DNA of 64,000 nt, taken from contig NC_081405.1 of NCBI RefSeq assembly GCF_030272615.1, forward strand, positions 153,033,113-153,097,112, in the 5' to 3' direction. The notes under the pieces are model-generated. The model did not search any database. It had not been told where the DNA came from and worked only from the letters and a program-made list of their open reading frames with translations. This document shows, one piece after another, positions 35,301-45,999 of the stretch. Every line of letters starts with the position of its first letter. Position 1 is the first letter of the stretch. A program made the position numbers and the translations under genes. Origin of the DNA: Cryptomeria japonica (Eukaryota; Streptophyta; Pinopsida; Cupressales; Cupressaceae).

Positions 35301-36643
35301 AGTAAAATAGGACACAAAAGCTGCTCATTCATCTCCCTTGATACAAGAGAAGGGATACAATCCATAACCAGATTCTCCTCCACTGTTTCCCCCTGAGAGT
35401 CTTCCCTAAAGAGGGATTGGAAAAACTGGAGAGACTCCCTCGACATCTCCTGCAAGAATAAGCACTGCTCACCTCTGTCATTAACCAGTACAGGAATGGA
35501 ATTTCCGTGTCTTCTTGCTTTCACTGAGTTGAAGAAGAAAGTAGTGTTCTTTTCCCCCTCCTTCAGCTAGTCAATACGAGCTCTTTGCTTCCAATATATT
35601 TCTTCTCGAAGCTCCCATTCCTCAACCACCTTGACAATCCTATCTTCCTCTCTAAGTAGTTCCTCAGACAACCCATGCTCCCTAATTTTACTAGTGATCT
35701 CATTTAGTGCAATTTGAGCAACTTTCTTCTCATGAAAAATGTTCCCAAAACCTTGATGGTTCCACTGTTTAAGCTAAAGCTTAACAAATTGCAGTTGCTT
35801 GGTAAAAGAGTACATAGTAGTGCCAAAGGCTAGTCTCCCTTTCCTTCACCAGTCCGCAACAAGAACCTGCAACGATGGGTCCTGAAGCCACATAAGTTGG
35901 AATTTGAATGAAGGTGAACAAGCAACCCGAGCCGAAGATGAAACCAGCTTGATGGGCCAGTGATCCGACCCTCTCTAGTCAAGAATCTTAGAACTTGTGG
36001 ACCACCCCCTGCTGACCCAAAAATAGGAAACCAAAAAATGATCCAATCATTCAACAATCCAATTCTCTCCCACCCTCTTGTTGTTCCAAGTGAACAAACC
36101 ATTTGTAGGCTTGACGTCAACTAGCTGCAGCAAGGAAATACTATCCTGGAAAAGGAAAGAAGAAGGTTCCAACCACATTACGCCCCCCTTCTTTTCACTC
36201 AACTCTAGGATGGCATTGAAGTCTATGGCTATAAACCAAGGATGAAAAGGGGCCAACCTTTGCATACCTGACACATGTGACCATAAGCTTTGCTTACCTT
36301 GAAAATTAGTGGGAGCATAGATATTCAAAAACAAGATGAATTCCCTAGTCTCAAGACTAGCCAGCACCCCAGATAAAGAGGATTTGGAAGCAACCCACCA
36401 GATAGGGCAGAACCTTAAAGGGTTCCAAAGACAAGCCACCCCTCTCGAGGAACTAGCTGCCTCAACACACTGACACTCGCCTCGCCCCCACAACTTTGGT
36501 ATGAAACCCATCATACTATCCATAGTAAGTTTAGTTTCTTGCAAGAAAAGGACATCAAGTGAGTGATTCCTAATCATATCCCGAACAAATTTTTGTCTAG
36601 GGATACTGTTCAAGCCTCTTACATTCCATGAGAGCACAATCAT
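32340..36643 (-). pseudogene. LINE ORF2: endonuclease, RT, zf-RVT, RNase H
   Basis: ORF2 starts at ATG 36,643, overlapping the ORF1 stop by four bases (ATGA). Endonuclease (36,643 to about 35,990): 'SWNVRGLN', 'LQETKL', 'NIYAPTN', 'DFNAIL'. RT (about 35,520-34,430): 'FRPISLYNVIYKIISK', 'SGFVEGRQILDGV', 'KLDMAKAYNRV', 'GLRQGDPLSPYLF', and the catalytic FVDD just after a TAG at about 34,560. zf-RVT near 33,620-33,243 ('WNRCLTWDNICKRG', 'CVLCGNEEEDSSHLF'). RNase H (about 32,860-32,340): 'NTDGSSRGNPGPAG', 'YESDS'. The enzyme nicks target DNA and copies its own RNA there. Frames change at least five times. Confidence 0.85.
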
Positions 36644-37792
36644 TTAGGAGGGTTGGAAAAGTGCGAATCCAAAGTATTCACTGACCCTGACTCAACCATC
36701 AATTTGATCTTCTCCAAATCCTTCTTTCTGCCAACCTTTGAGCTCTTCTCTGAAGCACTTTTCTTAATATCTCTCTGATGTAGACCCAGGTGAATGACTG
36801 ACTTATTACTTTTAGCCCCAACTAGTTCCAATTTTGAAGCTATCGAAGAACCCTCCCCCTCAGCCAAATTCTCCTCAATAATAGGAGCCAAGCCCAACTG
36901 AGCCCCAACTGTTTGTTCCATCTCCATCTGTTGGCTTCCAACCACTAGCAAGTCCTGGGAAGATTCCTCCATCACACTTTCCAGCACCCCTCCTGATGCA
37001 TCCTGATCTAGAGGGGTAAACCTCAGGTTAACTACCTGATGGCTCAGGTCATCCAAGGCCTCAAATCTGTTAAAGGTATCCTCCTCACGTCTCTCCTATA
37101 AGAATCTCTTTTGTCCTCTGTTCCTGTTCTTAGTCTTAACTGGGACAAAACCATCAGCACCCTCTACCACACTCGACATGACAGCTTTCCCTTTCTCAAC
37201 CCTATCAAGGCTCAGTTTTGACTGTTGAGGTTGTCTCACTACCGGTTTGTATCTAGGACACTTACACTTTAAATGACCATACTCATGACACGAATGACAA
37301 CGAAATGGTAAAGTCTCATAATCTAGCTGTTGAACCCATGAATAAGATCCTACACACATATCTATAGCATCTGGCAAGGGTTTACTAAGATCTATTTCAA
37401 CACAGATACATGCATAGGTCATTGCCTTTCTCCCCATAGTTTGCGACGAGGATCCCACTAGCCTCCAAAGTAGAGCCGCGAGCATCCATAGCACATCCTC
37501 TCGACATCATTCCACTGGAAGATGTGGTAACCAAACCCACACCAAAACTCTATTTGGGAGCTCCTTAGAAGGATTAAACCCCACATGCCAAGGTTTGATG
37601 AATAATCCCACCTGATTGTAAAAATACGGACCTCCTTCAAAGACCCTATTGCGATCCTCCATGCAGTTGAACATAACCATGAAATAGTTATTTGCTAATA
37701 GCATAATCTCCATTTCCCCTTCCGGTGCCCATGTCCGCTACGCCCAGTTTTCCAAAAACTGCAATGAAACCCTCATTCCCAAGAACTTGTAG
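36640..37792 (-). pseudogene. LINE ORF1, C-terminal two thirds
   Basis: An RNA-binding ORF1 of the plant L1 kind. From the insertion point it reads 'YKFLGMRVSLQFLENW', 'MLLANNYFMVMF' and 'GGPYFYNQVGLFIKPW' (DUF4283 style). A CCHC knuckle, CHSCHEYGHLKCKC, lies near 37,290, and a Ser/Glu/Lys-rich tail ends PPK-stop at 36,640. The frame changes at about 37,500 and 37,060. Its N-terminus lies at 42,293-42,550 beyond the inserted element; the reading resumes across the duplicated TATAG. Confidence 0.8.
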
Positions 37793-37797
37793 TATAG
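37793..37797. repeat. Target-site duplication of the 4.5-kb element, left copy
   Basis: TATAG precedes TGTCATGCCC and is repeated at 42,288-42,292 after CCTCACA. It lies inside a LINE codon stretch that continues on the far side. Confidence 0.9.
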
Positions 37798-37803
37798 TGT
37801 CAT

Positions 37804-37819
37804 GCCCAAAATTTTGGGC
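37804..37819. repeat. 16-bp perfect palindrome at the element start
   Basis: GCCCAAAATTTTGGGC is self-complementary over all 16 bases and begins six bases inside the terminus. Confidence 0.9.
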
Positions 37820-38336
37820 ACAAACGGGATAAATTTTTTTTTTAAATACTTAACTTAGAGCGACTACTTTATTAAGATAATGCAAACTAGTTTGGTCTTA
37901 ACTAAACCTTGAGTAAATCAAGCAATTAAATTAATTTAAGTGGTAAGCGAGCTATTATTTCTCCAAAATAGTTATCACTAACTTTCCATCAATAAATAAT
38001 TAAACTCTCCAACATTTAATCTAACACTTAATATACAATTTCTAAAATTATTTGACTAATAATCTCTTATAGTTCTTTATTTGCCTTGTGTCTAAATAAG
38101 TTGTCCTAGTTATTAATTTTGACAATCCTATTAAATAATATCTCCATAAATTTAAAAAGCCTTAAAATTTTAAAATTTAGAGAGGGACCAATTTGACCCT
38201 ACATACCCCATTTATTCTCCCAAGGGTCCAAAATCTTCTTATTGAAATACTTTTTTAATCCATTTAATAATTTAAAAAGCATTGCTAAATTTTCAAATAA
38301 CTATTGAATTTGATACAAATATTAATCACACACACA

Positions 38337-38338
<2 letters not shown>

Positions 38339-38433
<95 letters not shown>
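38339..38433. repeat. (TA)n microsatellite, about 47 units
   Basis: Uninterrupted TA after a short CA run. Tract length in the assembly should be treated as approximate. Confidence 0.95.
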
Positions 38434-38435
<2 letters not shown>

Positions 38436-38699
38436 ATGGAGGGGAAAAGTTTTCCATTCTTTAGTCTATTAATAAGCCCCTTTTTTTTAAAAGAAAATTT
38501 AAAAGTTCACAACTAACCCTAGCTTTTCAAACATCCATCCCACACATATTTTTCTTTAAAATGTTCCCATGTGTATTTGCCCTAACCCGAATTTAGGGTT
38601 AGGGCATGTGTGTTTTAACCTTCATATGTTTTTTTTTTCTTTTTGAGTGTGGGCTCTGTGTGTGTGACTTTTTATTTTATTTATTTTGTGTGTGTGTGC

Positions 38700-39050
38700 A
38701 GGTGAAGAAGTGGGCGGCGGCCATGGGAGGGCGTCTTTTTTTTTGTTTAGCAAATTTCCCCACGGCGGCGCGCAAGGCCGAGTCAGAAATCGCCTTAATT
38801 TTTTTTTAATGGCAAAGGCAAGAGAGCCGAGTGGCGTCTTTGTTTAATCACGCGGGAGGAGACAGTGCGGGGCACCGCGGGCTGCGGACAGCGCCGCCCG
38901 CAGGCTGCGGATGTCGCCGCCCACAGTCTGCGGCTCCCACAGGCTACGGACATCGCCGCCCACAGTTTGCAGGTTCCACAGCCTGTGGACAGCGCCGCCC
39001 ACAGCAGTGGGCTCCCGCAAGCTGTGGGCGCCGCCGCCCAAGGCTGCGCG
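38700..39050. repeat. GC-rich island with about four 39-bp tandem units
   Basis: Units at about 38,878-39,045 repeat the pattern 'GGCTGCGGATGTCGCCGCCC' followed by 'acagtctgcggctcccaca'. Spacing is 39 bases with 10-25% change between units. It lies in otherwise AT-rich DNA. Because 39 is divisible by three, frames stay open across it on several strands; those frames are not called as genes. Confidence 0.8.
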
Positions 39051-39073
39051 CCCCCCCCCCCCCCCCCCCCCCC
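39051..39073. repeat. C homopolymer, 23 bases
   Basis: An unbroken C run directly after the GC-rich repeat. Length is likely unstable and error-prone. Confidence 0.9.
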
Positions 39074-39244
39074 TTCATGCAGTTCGTTATTTTTTATTTT
39101 TTAAAACCCCTTCTTTTTGGGTTAAAATAAAAACGTATTACTTGTTTATTTTTTTATTTTATTTTATTTTTTCATATATATATATAAGGGTATGAAAATG
39201 CATATAGTTTTAATTTGAAATATACAGATTTCACAAATAATGAA

Positions 39245-39245
<1 letters not shown>

Positions 39246-39321
<76 letters not shown>
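39246..39321. repeat. (TA)n microsatellite
   Basis: About 38 uninterrupted TA units. Confidence 0.95.
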
Positions 39322-39323
<2 letters not shown>

Positions 39324-39424
39324 AATGGCTTGATAAACAAGCTTATTGGCCTTCCCTTTTTTTTGTATTAATAAAACTGTAAATACATCACTGTTGTTTT
39401 ATAATAGATTTTCAAAGTGAAGAA

Positions 39425-39426
<2 letters not shown>

Positions 39427-39481
<55 letters not shown>
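39427..39481. repeat. (TA)n microsatellite
   Basis: About 27 uninterrupted TA units, 105 bases after the previous tract. Confidence 0.95.
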
Positions 39482-39483
<2 letters not shown>

Positions 39484-40128
39484 TATATTACCCTTTTATA
39501 ACTCCTTTGGGTAAACTTGGGAGTTTATTATCCTTGTATATCTTCTAATGCATGCAAGAATTTCTTACTACATATTGCAGATTGAATAATGGGGAAAATA
39601 TACTCTTTTATTTTCTAAATAAGGTTGAAGTAACATATGTTGAATATTCTTTTGTTTAAAAACAACATTCTGCAAACTAACATTTACAATGCATCCTAAC
39701 AGCCACTTAATATATAGATATTTTTTTTGTAGGCAAGGTAAACTAAGACTAAATGCAAATTTTTTTTTGAAAAGGAATAGACTACTATAATAAGTTTCAT
39801 TTTCTGCATTAAATGGGAAATTAAGTGACTGATTTATTTATTTATAGCAGCATAATAACATAAAAGAACATGTAGTAACAACTAGTTTTTACTTTCCAAA
39901 TACACAAAAAAATGCATCCACTCTTTTTGTAAAAACATGAAGATTTAAATGGCCAACTAATACCTTTCTTCTTTCTGTTTGCAAAACTAACTAAATAGGG
40001 AAAAACATATATATTTCTTTAGCAAAGGTAGATACAAGGTAAATATGAATACAAATGGGTTTGAAACCCCAACAATATTTTTCCTTTCATGGTAGTATGA
40101 ATAAAATAACTATACTTCTTCTCTTGAA

Positions 40129-40136
40129 TATAAATA
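40129..40136 (+). promoter_or_regulatory. Candidate TATA box inside the 4.5-kb element
   Basis: TATAAATA in a 'gaatataaatacaaca' context, about 170 bp before ATG 40,298. If the element is a solo LTR this would mark the U3/R boundary. Confidence 0.4.
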
Positions 40137-40297
40137 CAACATAGCTCACATTCCTTTTTCTTTTATACAAGCTACAACATTGAATACATTTCCTTTTTTT
40201 TTCTTCAACACTTTTCTGCAACACAAAATAGCAACAACATTCTTTATTCCTTCCTTTTCCCATCCAAAGCAACCTGCAATAAGACACAACTTGACCA

Positions 40298-40793
40298 TGG
40301 AGAGCTCACCTCCCAGCCTAGGCTTACTAGAAGCCACCCCCGAGCTTGGAGAACCAAGCACTAGATGGGTTACAAACAAACAATCAACACAACAACAAAG
40401 ACAAAACACTTCAACATGCATTTTCCCATCCCAAGCTACACTTTCACCACACTTTGTGATGATCATCCCACGGGTGGAAGTGGACCAAGTACCATTGGGG
40501 AGATTGCAAGCCAAAATACAACTCAAGCCACCTCATGGCAATACAAACAAAACAACAAAAGATACCTCCACATACCTTATGCCCCCCAAAGGCTCAAAGG
40601 CCATAATTTCTCCCCTTATGACCCCCAAATGCATACACAAGGCTATGCAGCAAGGGTCACCAAGGACACCCTTGAGATCACTCTCCATAAGGAGAGCCTC
40701 TCACCCAAGGCTGTCAAACTCCTTCCACCCCAAGACCATCCTACTCCCCCAAGAGTAGGAGGTCTTGGACACTCCCAAAACAAGAACACATAA
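40298..40793 (+). CDS. Hypothetical overlapping ORFs, function unknown
   Basis: Two plus-strand frames overlap. The first starts at ATG 40,298 in a good context (ACCATGG) and encodes about 153 residues to 40,758 (MESSPPSLGLLEATPELGEP...). The second runs 40,365-40,793 and has a more protein-like composition ('NNKRYLHIPYAPQRLKGHNF', 'ARVTKDTLEIT'). A single frameshift between them would make one product of about 165 residues. No family is recognised. They could equally be chance frames in a C/A-rich stretch. Confidence 0.25.
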
Positions 40794-42287
40794 CAAAAAC
40801 ATAGAAAAGAAAGTTTACACTTTTTTTTTTTTTTTTTTAACAACAATTTACACAAACACAACTCTTTCAACAAGCTTTTCTTTCCTTCAACATAACAACA
40901 TAAACAACATAAATAAGAGGAGATAAAAACCAACCTTATTCTGCCAATAGGTATGCTAGATTTAGTTGGGGATGAGCTGCCCAATTCCACACAAACTTTT
41001 CTCCAATCTTTCCCCAAAATTCTATTCTACTACTAATTTTCAAAAAAAAAGCATAATCTCCAAAAATGGAGAGTGGGTGATTACTCACTAAGTCTCCAAT
41101 TCTTGCCTAAGAAGGCCTCTCACACACTTCCCAACCCCTCGGGTGAGGTGAGAGTTCCCATTGGTTTCTCTTCCCAAACTCTTACACATTACTAAAACTG
41201 GAAAGGGAAAAGGTGAGAGAAGATGGGGAAGAGAGTTTGACATCAAAAGGGAAGGTTGTCTATCCTAGGAGGAACCTTCTAAGTTGAATTTTCGCTCACC
41301 TTGGAAAAACCACTTTTTGAGGTGACTAAACAGTCACATGGGAGAAGTCACATGTTTCAAAATACCCCTAACCCATAGGTATACCCTTTGGACCTTTGGA
41401 GAAGCCCTAAAACTGACCCTAGGAGTCCATTTAACCCCTTAGAAACCCAACTGAAGTTTACCTACGGGTCAAACCTGAGTTGACCACTCCCAAGACTCCC
41501 TACCCAAGGCAAATTTGGGGCCACACTCATGTTTTTGAATGACTTTGGTAGAAACAAAACTCCCTCCAAGAGACAAGTCAAAATCAATGACACTAATCAG
41601 CACATGTGTCAAGTGACACAATAAAAATACAATATAAAAATCACACATGGAATTTGTCTCTTGTAGGATTACACATATACATAAAAATTAATTTTAACAC
41701 TCAAGCATCATACACTTCACAAATAAAATACATTACAAACGGGGTGTTGTCTCTCCAAATAGACAACCCCTGGCTTAACAAACGTACACTGGTCTAGGTT
41801 TGGTTCTCCATATAAATTCCATGGTCACATGGATAATTTTCTTGTGCATCTCAATTAACACATTAGTAATTCCAAATAATCACAATTATACATAATTAAA
41901 TACAGGGATTTCATTGCACATCAAATACTCATAAATTTGGCAACAATAAATTCAATATCTCATTCATTCAAATCCGATTCCACATAAGCAATTAACATAA
42001 TTCTCAAAATTGAACCATTCATAAAATAAGCATCATTTTTCTATCATCAAAATGAAGTCCTGCAATTCCAATTATGATATTCACCATTTCAAAATTAATT
42101 CTATTCTAGCAACATATAAAGTTTCATAATCATCAAGCATAAAATAGAGCATCTTCATATGTCAATGTGATCCAAATCATGGAATCATATAGTTTCTAAA
42201 TCCATAAAGCATAAAATAAAGCATCCAAAATAGTCTCAATATGCAAATAACTGAAAATGTCAAACTGAGTCGGGGTAGGGCCTCACA

Positions 42288-42550
42288 TATAGCGAGTGAT
42301 TTGAAAAGTATTCAATGTCATCAGCTATGATCTCAGGAGGGATGATCAACTTCAGCCTCTCACTACATCTCTCTAGGCAACCATTAATTTTCACCATGCG
42401 TGAGCTACCAACACTCCTAGAGCCTGAATCAGAAGAGAATAGGTTATTGTTAAACATCTTTACATTCTGAAATGGGGGTTTTGAGCCCATCGCAACACGG
42501 AAATCCATAGCTAGAATCGTCTGCGAGGCTTCCCCACCCAAAGTCACCAT
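42288..42550 (-). pseudogene. LINE ORF1, N-terminal part
   Basis: From ATG 42,550 on the minus strand the frame reads 'MVTLGGEASQTI', 'NVKMFNNNLFSSDSGSRS', 'LKLIIPPEIIADDIEYFSNH' and then reaches the TATAG duplication. The plant L1 ORF1 pattern (N-N-N-L-F, then an Ile-rich strand, then Y-F-x-N-H-S-x-Y) leads directly into 'YKFLGMRVSL' across the insert at 37,792. Confidence 0.75.
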
Positions 42551-42912
42551 CGAGGAACACAAAAATTAAAAAAACCAAGGATACAGCCAAGGGCCCACAC
42601 CCCAAGGTCTCCCCATAGGGCTCAGCACCCAAGCCCCCTCCCCTCACCCGCACCACCAAAGAATGGCCCACCTAAAAACCCAAACCCCTGGGAAAGCTTC
42701 AGCCACAGCAGCAGAACCCCACCCCCGCGCGACCCTCCCACCTCCCGGCGACCACCCCCATAGCCACCACCGAGCCCTAGCACCTCCTTCCTCCTCTGTC
42801 TACCCCCGATACCCAACAATTCCCCCTCGCTTGAACCCACACCAGCACCGCCTACGACCTAGGGTTGCAAAACCGTAGCTCGGCCTCCTGTGTAGACCCG
42901 CGTGAACACCAT
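42551..42912 (-). other. LINE 5' leader, GC-rich
   Basis: On the minus strand this is G-rich (GGGTCGCCGG, GCGCGGGGGTGGGG), as plant L1 5' regions often are. The exact 5' end is uncertain and set where the sequence becomes AT-rich. Confidence 0.5.
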
Positions 42913-44964
42913 CTTCCTCCTATCTTTCCATATTGATTAAAACATTAAAAGTCAATCAAGTTTTCTAATGATCTAAATTTGATTGTAGTTATCTACCTCA
43001 TCTAGCTATAGGTCATTCTTCATTTTCTAACTCACTAAGTTCGTTTGCATCAAAACATAACATAAACACATCATTACGAGTTTTCAAACCAAGTTCAAAT
43101 GAATATAATTAAATAAACATTAACCATCTAAATATGATATTTAATCTTCAAATAAAACACCATTGTCCTACTGGTTCGAAAATAATTTCTCCAAGTTCAT
43201 CTTTTCCAGAACCAAATTACACTTTTCCTATTAAGGATACATACATTTAAAGGAACCAAAAAAATAGGCAAGCATTTCCCAAATCCACAAATTACTTCCT
43301 TATGCACATATAGAAAAATACCAAAATTAACTATTAATTAATATATATTTATTATTCCGCGACTAATAAAATATAACAAATTAATAATTAATAACAAAAT
43401 TAACAAATCAAGTATTTAATTAGAAAAATATGCATTAATAATAAAATAGAATTTGAATATTAATTAATGTATATTTTCCATTAAACAAACAATTAATAAC
43501 AAATTAATCATAATTTATTACTTAATGACCAAATTATTCATAATTAAAACTTTACTAAAATTAACATTTATTATAATATTAAATTATTATATTTTTTATT
43601 TTCTTTTGCCATAAAAAAAAATATATAAAAAAAATTACAATTTTCCAAAATATAAAAAAGGGGGGAGGTACTTACGTGGACCTCCACATGGGCCCCCTTG
43701 GTAGCGTTGCTACCATTTGGTAGTAGTCCGCTTCCATTGGTAGTGCTACCCTTGGTGGCATGCTACCTCTCGAGTGGTGGAGGGTTTTTCCCCGCCACGT
43801 GGGTTGCTATTTATTTATTTTTTTTTTAAATTTATTTACTGTTAAAAAGATGAATACACAGCAAAAACACAGTCTCACAGAGACTTAAAAATAATTTTTC
43901 CAGAAAAACTTTGGATTTTCTAAAATTTACATTATTAGAATACCCAGATCCAGGAAAGGGAAAAATTCCTTTAAAACAAACACCATTGGCAAAATAAGAT
44001 TGATTAATATCCATCTAAATAACAGATCTACCAAACCCCAACTAAATTTTCCAATTTAAAACTTATTTATGAGAAGATTCAATGGAGTTTTAAACAAAAT
44101 TTCATCTTGAACAACCAAACCCCAATATTTGGTTTTAATTTTTGAAAACCAATTTATACAAGAAAAAATGACATCTGGAGGTTTAGAAAGGAAGCAAGGA
44201 AGGTTGAGTTTGTGATTTCATTACAACTCTTCCATTTTTCACACAAAATAAGGAATTATCTACAAACACAACCAGATTTTTACAAAACAAAACCAAAACA
44301 AATTTCTTTAAAACAAAGAAGCCAATGAAATAAACCAGAGGCCTACCTGGTTCAACAATCCTGGCAAGATTGAAGGAGAGCCAAACCTGCAAGCTCCAAA
44401 AATCCCTAAAATTCTATTCTCCAAAAAAAATATTTTTCCCCCAAAATATTTTCGAAAAATAATCTTCCCAAAAATATTTTCAAACCCTAGGTTAAATGCC
44501 CAGTTTTTTGACCAAAAATCTCCTTTTTAAAATAAAAATACTTTTGCGCAATTTATTTCTAATTTCAAAAAATCAAAATGCCTCTTCCTCATTTAATTTC
44601 TAATTTTCTAAATTAACACAACTTAACATTTAAATTTCAAAAATATTATGAGGGCAATATATTTTTTTATTTAAAATAAAATCCCCAAATTAATCTTTCA
44701 CACTTTATCAAATATATACTAACTTGCTTTTCTAATTAAAATTGATTTTCTTTAAATAATTAAAATCAACCTTTCTTTCTATTTTTTTAAAGGTAAAGAG
44801 GTTAAATTAATTCTATTTCAAATTAATTTAAATCTTTCCTTTCCAAAAGCATAACTAAATAAATTAATCCATTAAAATTTACCATTTAATTTAAACTAGC
44901 TACCAATTTGAATTGAACAATTCTAAATAACGATATTTTTTTTCAATAAAAGTGGATTATTCCA
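42913..44964. other. AT-rich DNA, no gene; short GC patch near 43.7 kb
   Basis: Two kilobases of AT-rich sequence with no significant frame. At 43,670-43,805 a denser patch contains repeated, partly inverted 'ggtag...gctacc' words (GGTAGCGTTGCTACC, TTGGTAGTGCTACC, GGCATGCTACC). No element ends were identified. Confidence 0.4.
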
Positions 44965-45999
44965 CTAAACTTTTTTATTAATATTTTTTATTTTTTACAC
45001 AAGATTCAAAGAGCATACCAGAGGAAAGAACCCTGGGAAGAAAACCTCCAGTCACAGCTCATAAAATAAACCTATAGTATCTAATAGATTAGTTTGTGCA
45101 CCTCGCCCAAAACCACATACAAAATGTGGTCACAACACATATAATATCAGTTTTGCATAGAGCCAATATGACAATTTGCCAAAAAAAACAAAAAACCCAT
45201 CGGATAATTTTCAAATGTAGACTCCACAGCTACTACCAATGGAAGAAGACAAAATTTTCCAAAGCCCTGTGCCAAATCTCATGAGCCAAAAACCTTCCTA
45301 CCAAAAAAGAAAGTATCAAAAAACCTTTGGAAAAACACTATTGTATCAAATACCATGAGCTCGAACTCTCCTCCAGACAATGAACATGAATACTTGAAAT
45401 GAAAGGGGAAAGCGGGAATAATTATCATCATAAAATTTTACATCAACATTACTCAAGAAAATCATATAACTATTGCTGCAAACCTTCCCATACCCTAGAA
45501 GGAATTTCCTCAATACCCACCTCTCACTGATTAGCATTGCTATCAATGGTTAAATTTGCCAAATAATCCACAATCTTATTAACTTCTCTATAACAATGGG
45601 ATACCAAGAAAGATTCAAACAATTCTAATTTTTGTAAAATGGGATCAAGTATATACTGCAAATTCCAAAAATTTGATTTCTTTTTCATAGCACATTCAAT
45701 AATCACCATAGAATCACCTTCAATTATTAAGTCCTTAATTCCCAAAGAGATTGCCATATCCAATCCAAAAGACAAAGCATGAAATTCCGCATAATTGTTA
45801 GTTTTAAAACCAATAGCATGACACTTAGCTCAAATAAAATTTGCATTGTGATCATAAATTACCATGCCTACCCCAGCCGACCCAGGGTTACCACAAGAGG
45901 CCCCATCAAAATTCAGTTTAAAGTGCCCTTGCGGAGGAGGTTTCCATCTAGCAAAGCATCTCTTACCTATTGCATCATTTTTTAAAAAATTGAACCATG
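44965..45999 (-). pseudogene. LINE 3' fragment with RNase H domain
   Basis: On the minus strand from 45,999 the frame reads 'ARWKPPPQGHFKLNFDGA', 'SCGNPGSAGVGMVIYDH', an in-frame TGA, 'TNNYAEFHALSFGLDMA', 'IIEGDSMVIIECA' and 'YREVNKIVDYLANL' to about 45,524. This is the C-terminal RNase H (RVT_3 type) of a plant L1, with D, E and D catalytic positions visible. A 3' untranslated part ends near an A-rich tail at about 44,970. RT is missing because the Tat LTR inserted at 46,000; the rest would lie beyond the right edge. Confidence 0.8.

Larger units (their letters stand above)
37798..42287 (+). mobile_element. 4.5-kb TG...CA insertion in the LINE (giant solo LTR or LARD)
   Basis: The boundaries are certain: TGTCATGCCC...GGGCCTCACA flanked by TATAG, interrupting LINE ORF1. 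No pair of internal LTRs, primer site or pol motif was found inside, so it is best read as a solo LTR of an element with very long LTRs (as Ogre-type gypsy elements have) or as a noncoding derivative. It holds a terminal palindrome, three long TA tracts, a GC-rich minisatellite with a C23 run, and a possible promoter and ORF near 40.1-40.8 kb. Insertion polarity (plus) is inferred only from that TATA-ORF pair. Confidence 0.75.
32217..42912 (-). mobile_element. L1-type LINE split by an LTR element
   Basis: Reverse-strand non-LTR element in two pieces: 32,217-37,797 and 42,288-about 42,912. From its 3' end: a poly-A tail (T8 at 32,217-32,224), an AATAAAG signal, RNase H, zf-RVT, RT and endonuclease (ORF2), then ORF1 with a CCHC knuckle and a DUF4283-like domain. 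The ORF1 start and a GC-rich 5' leader lie on the far side of the insert. Combined length is about 6.2 kb, near full length for a plant L1. Many stops and frame changes make it dead. Target-site duplications were looked for and not found. Confidence 0.85.

Noticed and set aside
38282..38516. Frames of repeated Tyr-Ile (IYIYIY)
   Set aside because: They are translations of the (TA)n microsatellite and have no coding features.
38831..39195. Several overlapping ORFs rich in Arg, Pro and Ala
   Set aside because: They are open on three frames because the 39-bp GC repeat is a multiple of three; the C23 run supplies the poly-Pro.
37798..42287. DNA transposon with terminal inverted repeats (TGTCATGCCC and TGTGAGGCCC)
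   Set aside because: Inverted similarity is short and imperfect; TG...CA ends with a 5-bp duplication fit an LTR element better, and no transposase is present.
42622..42878. ORFs on both strands rich in Gly or Pro
   Set aside because: They fall in the GC-rich LINE 5' leader; the true ORF1 reads in another frame from 42,550.
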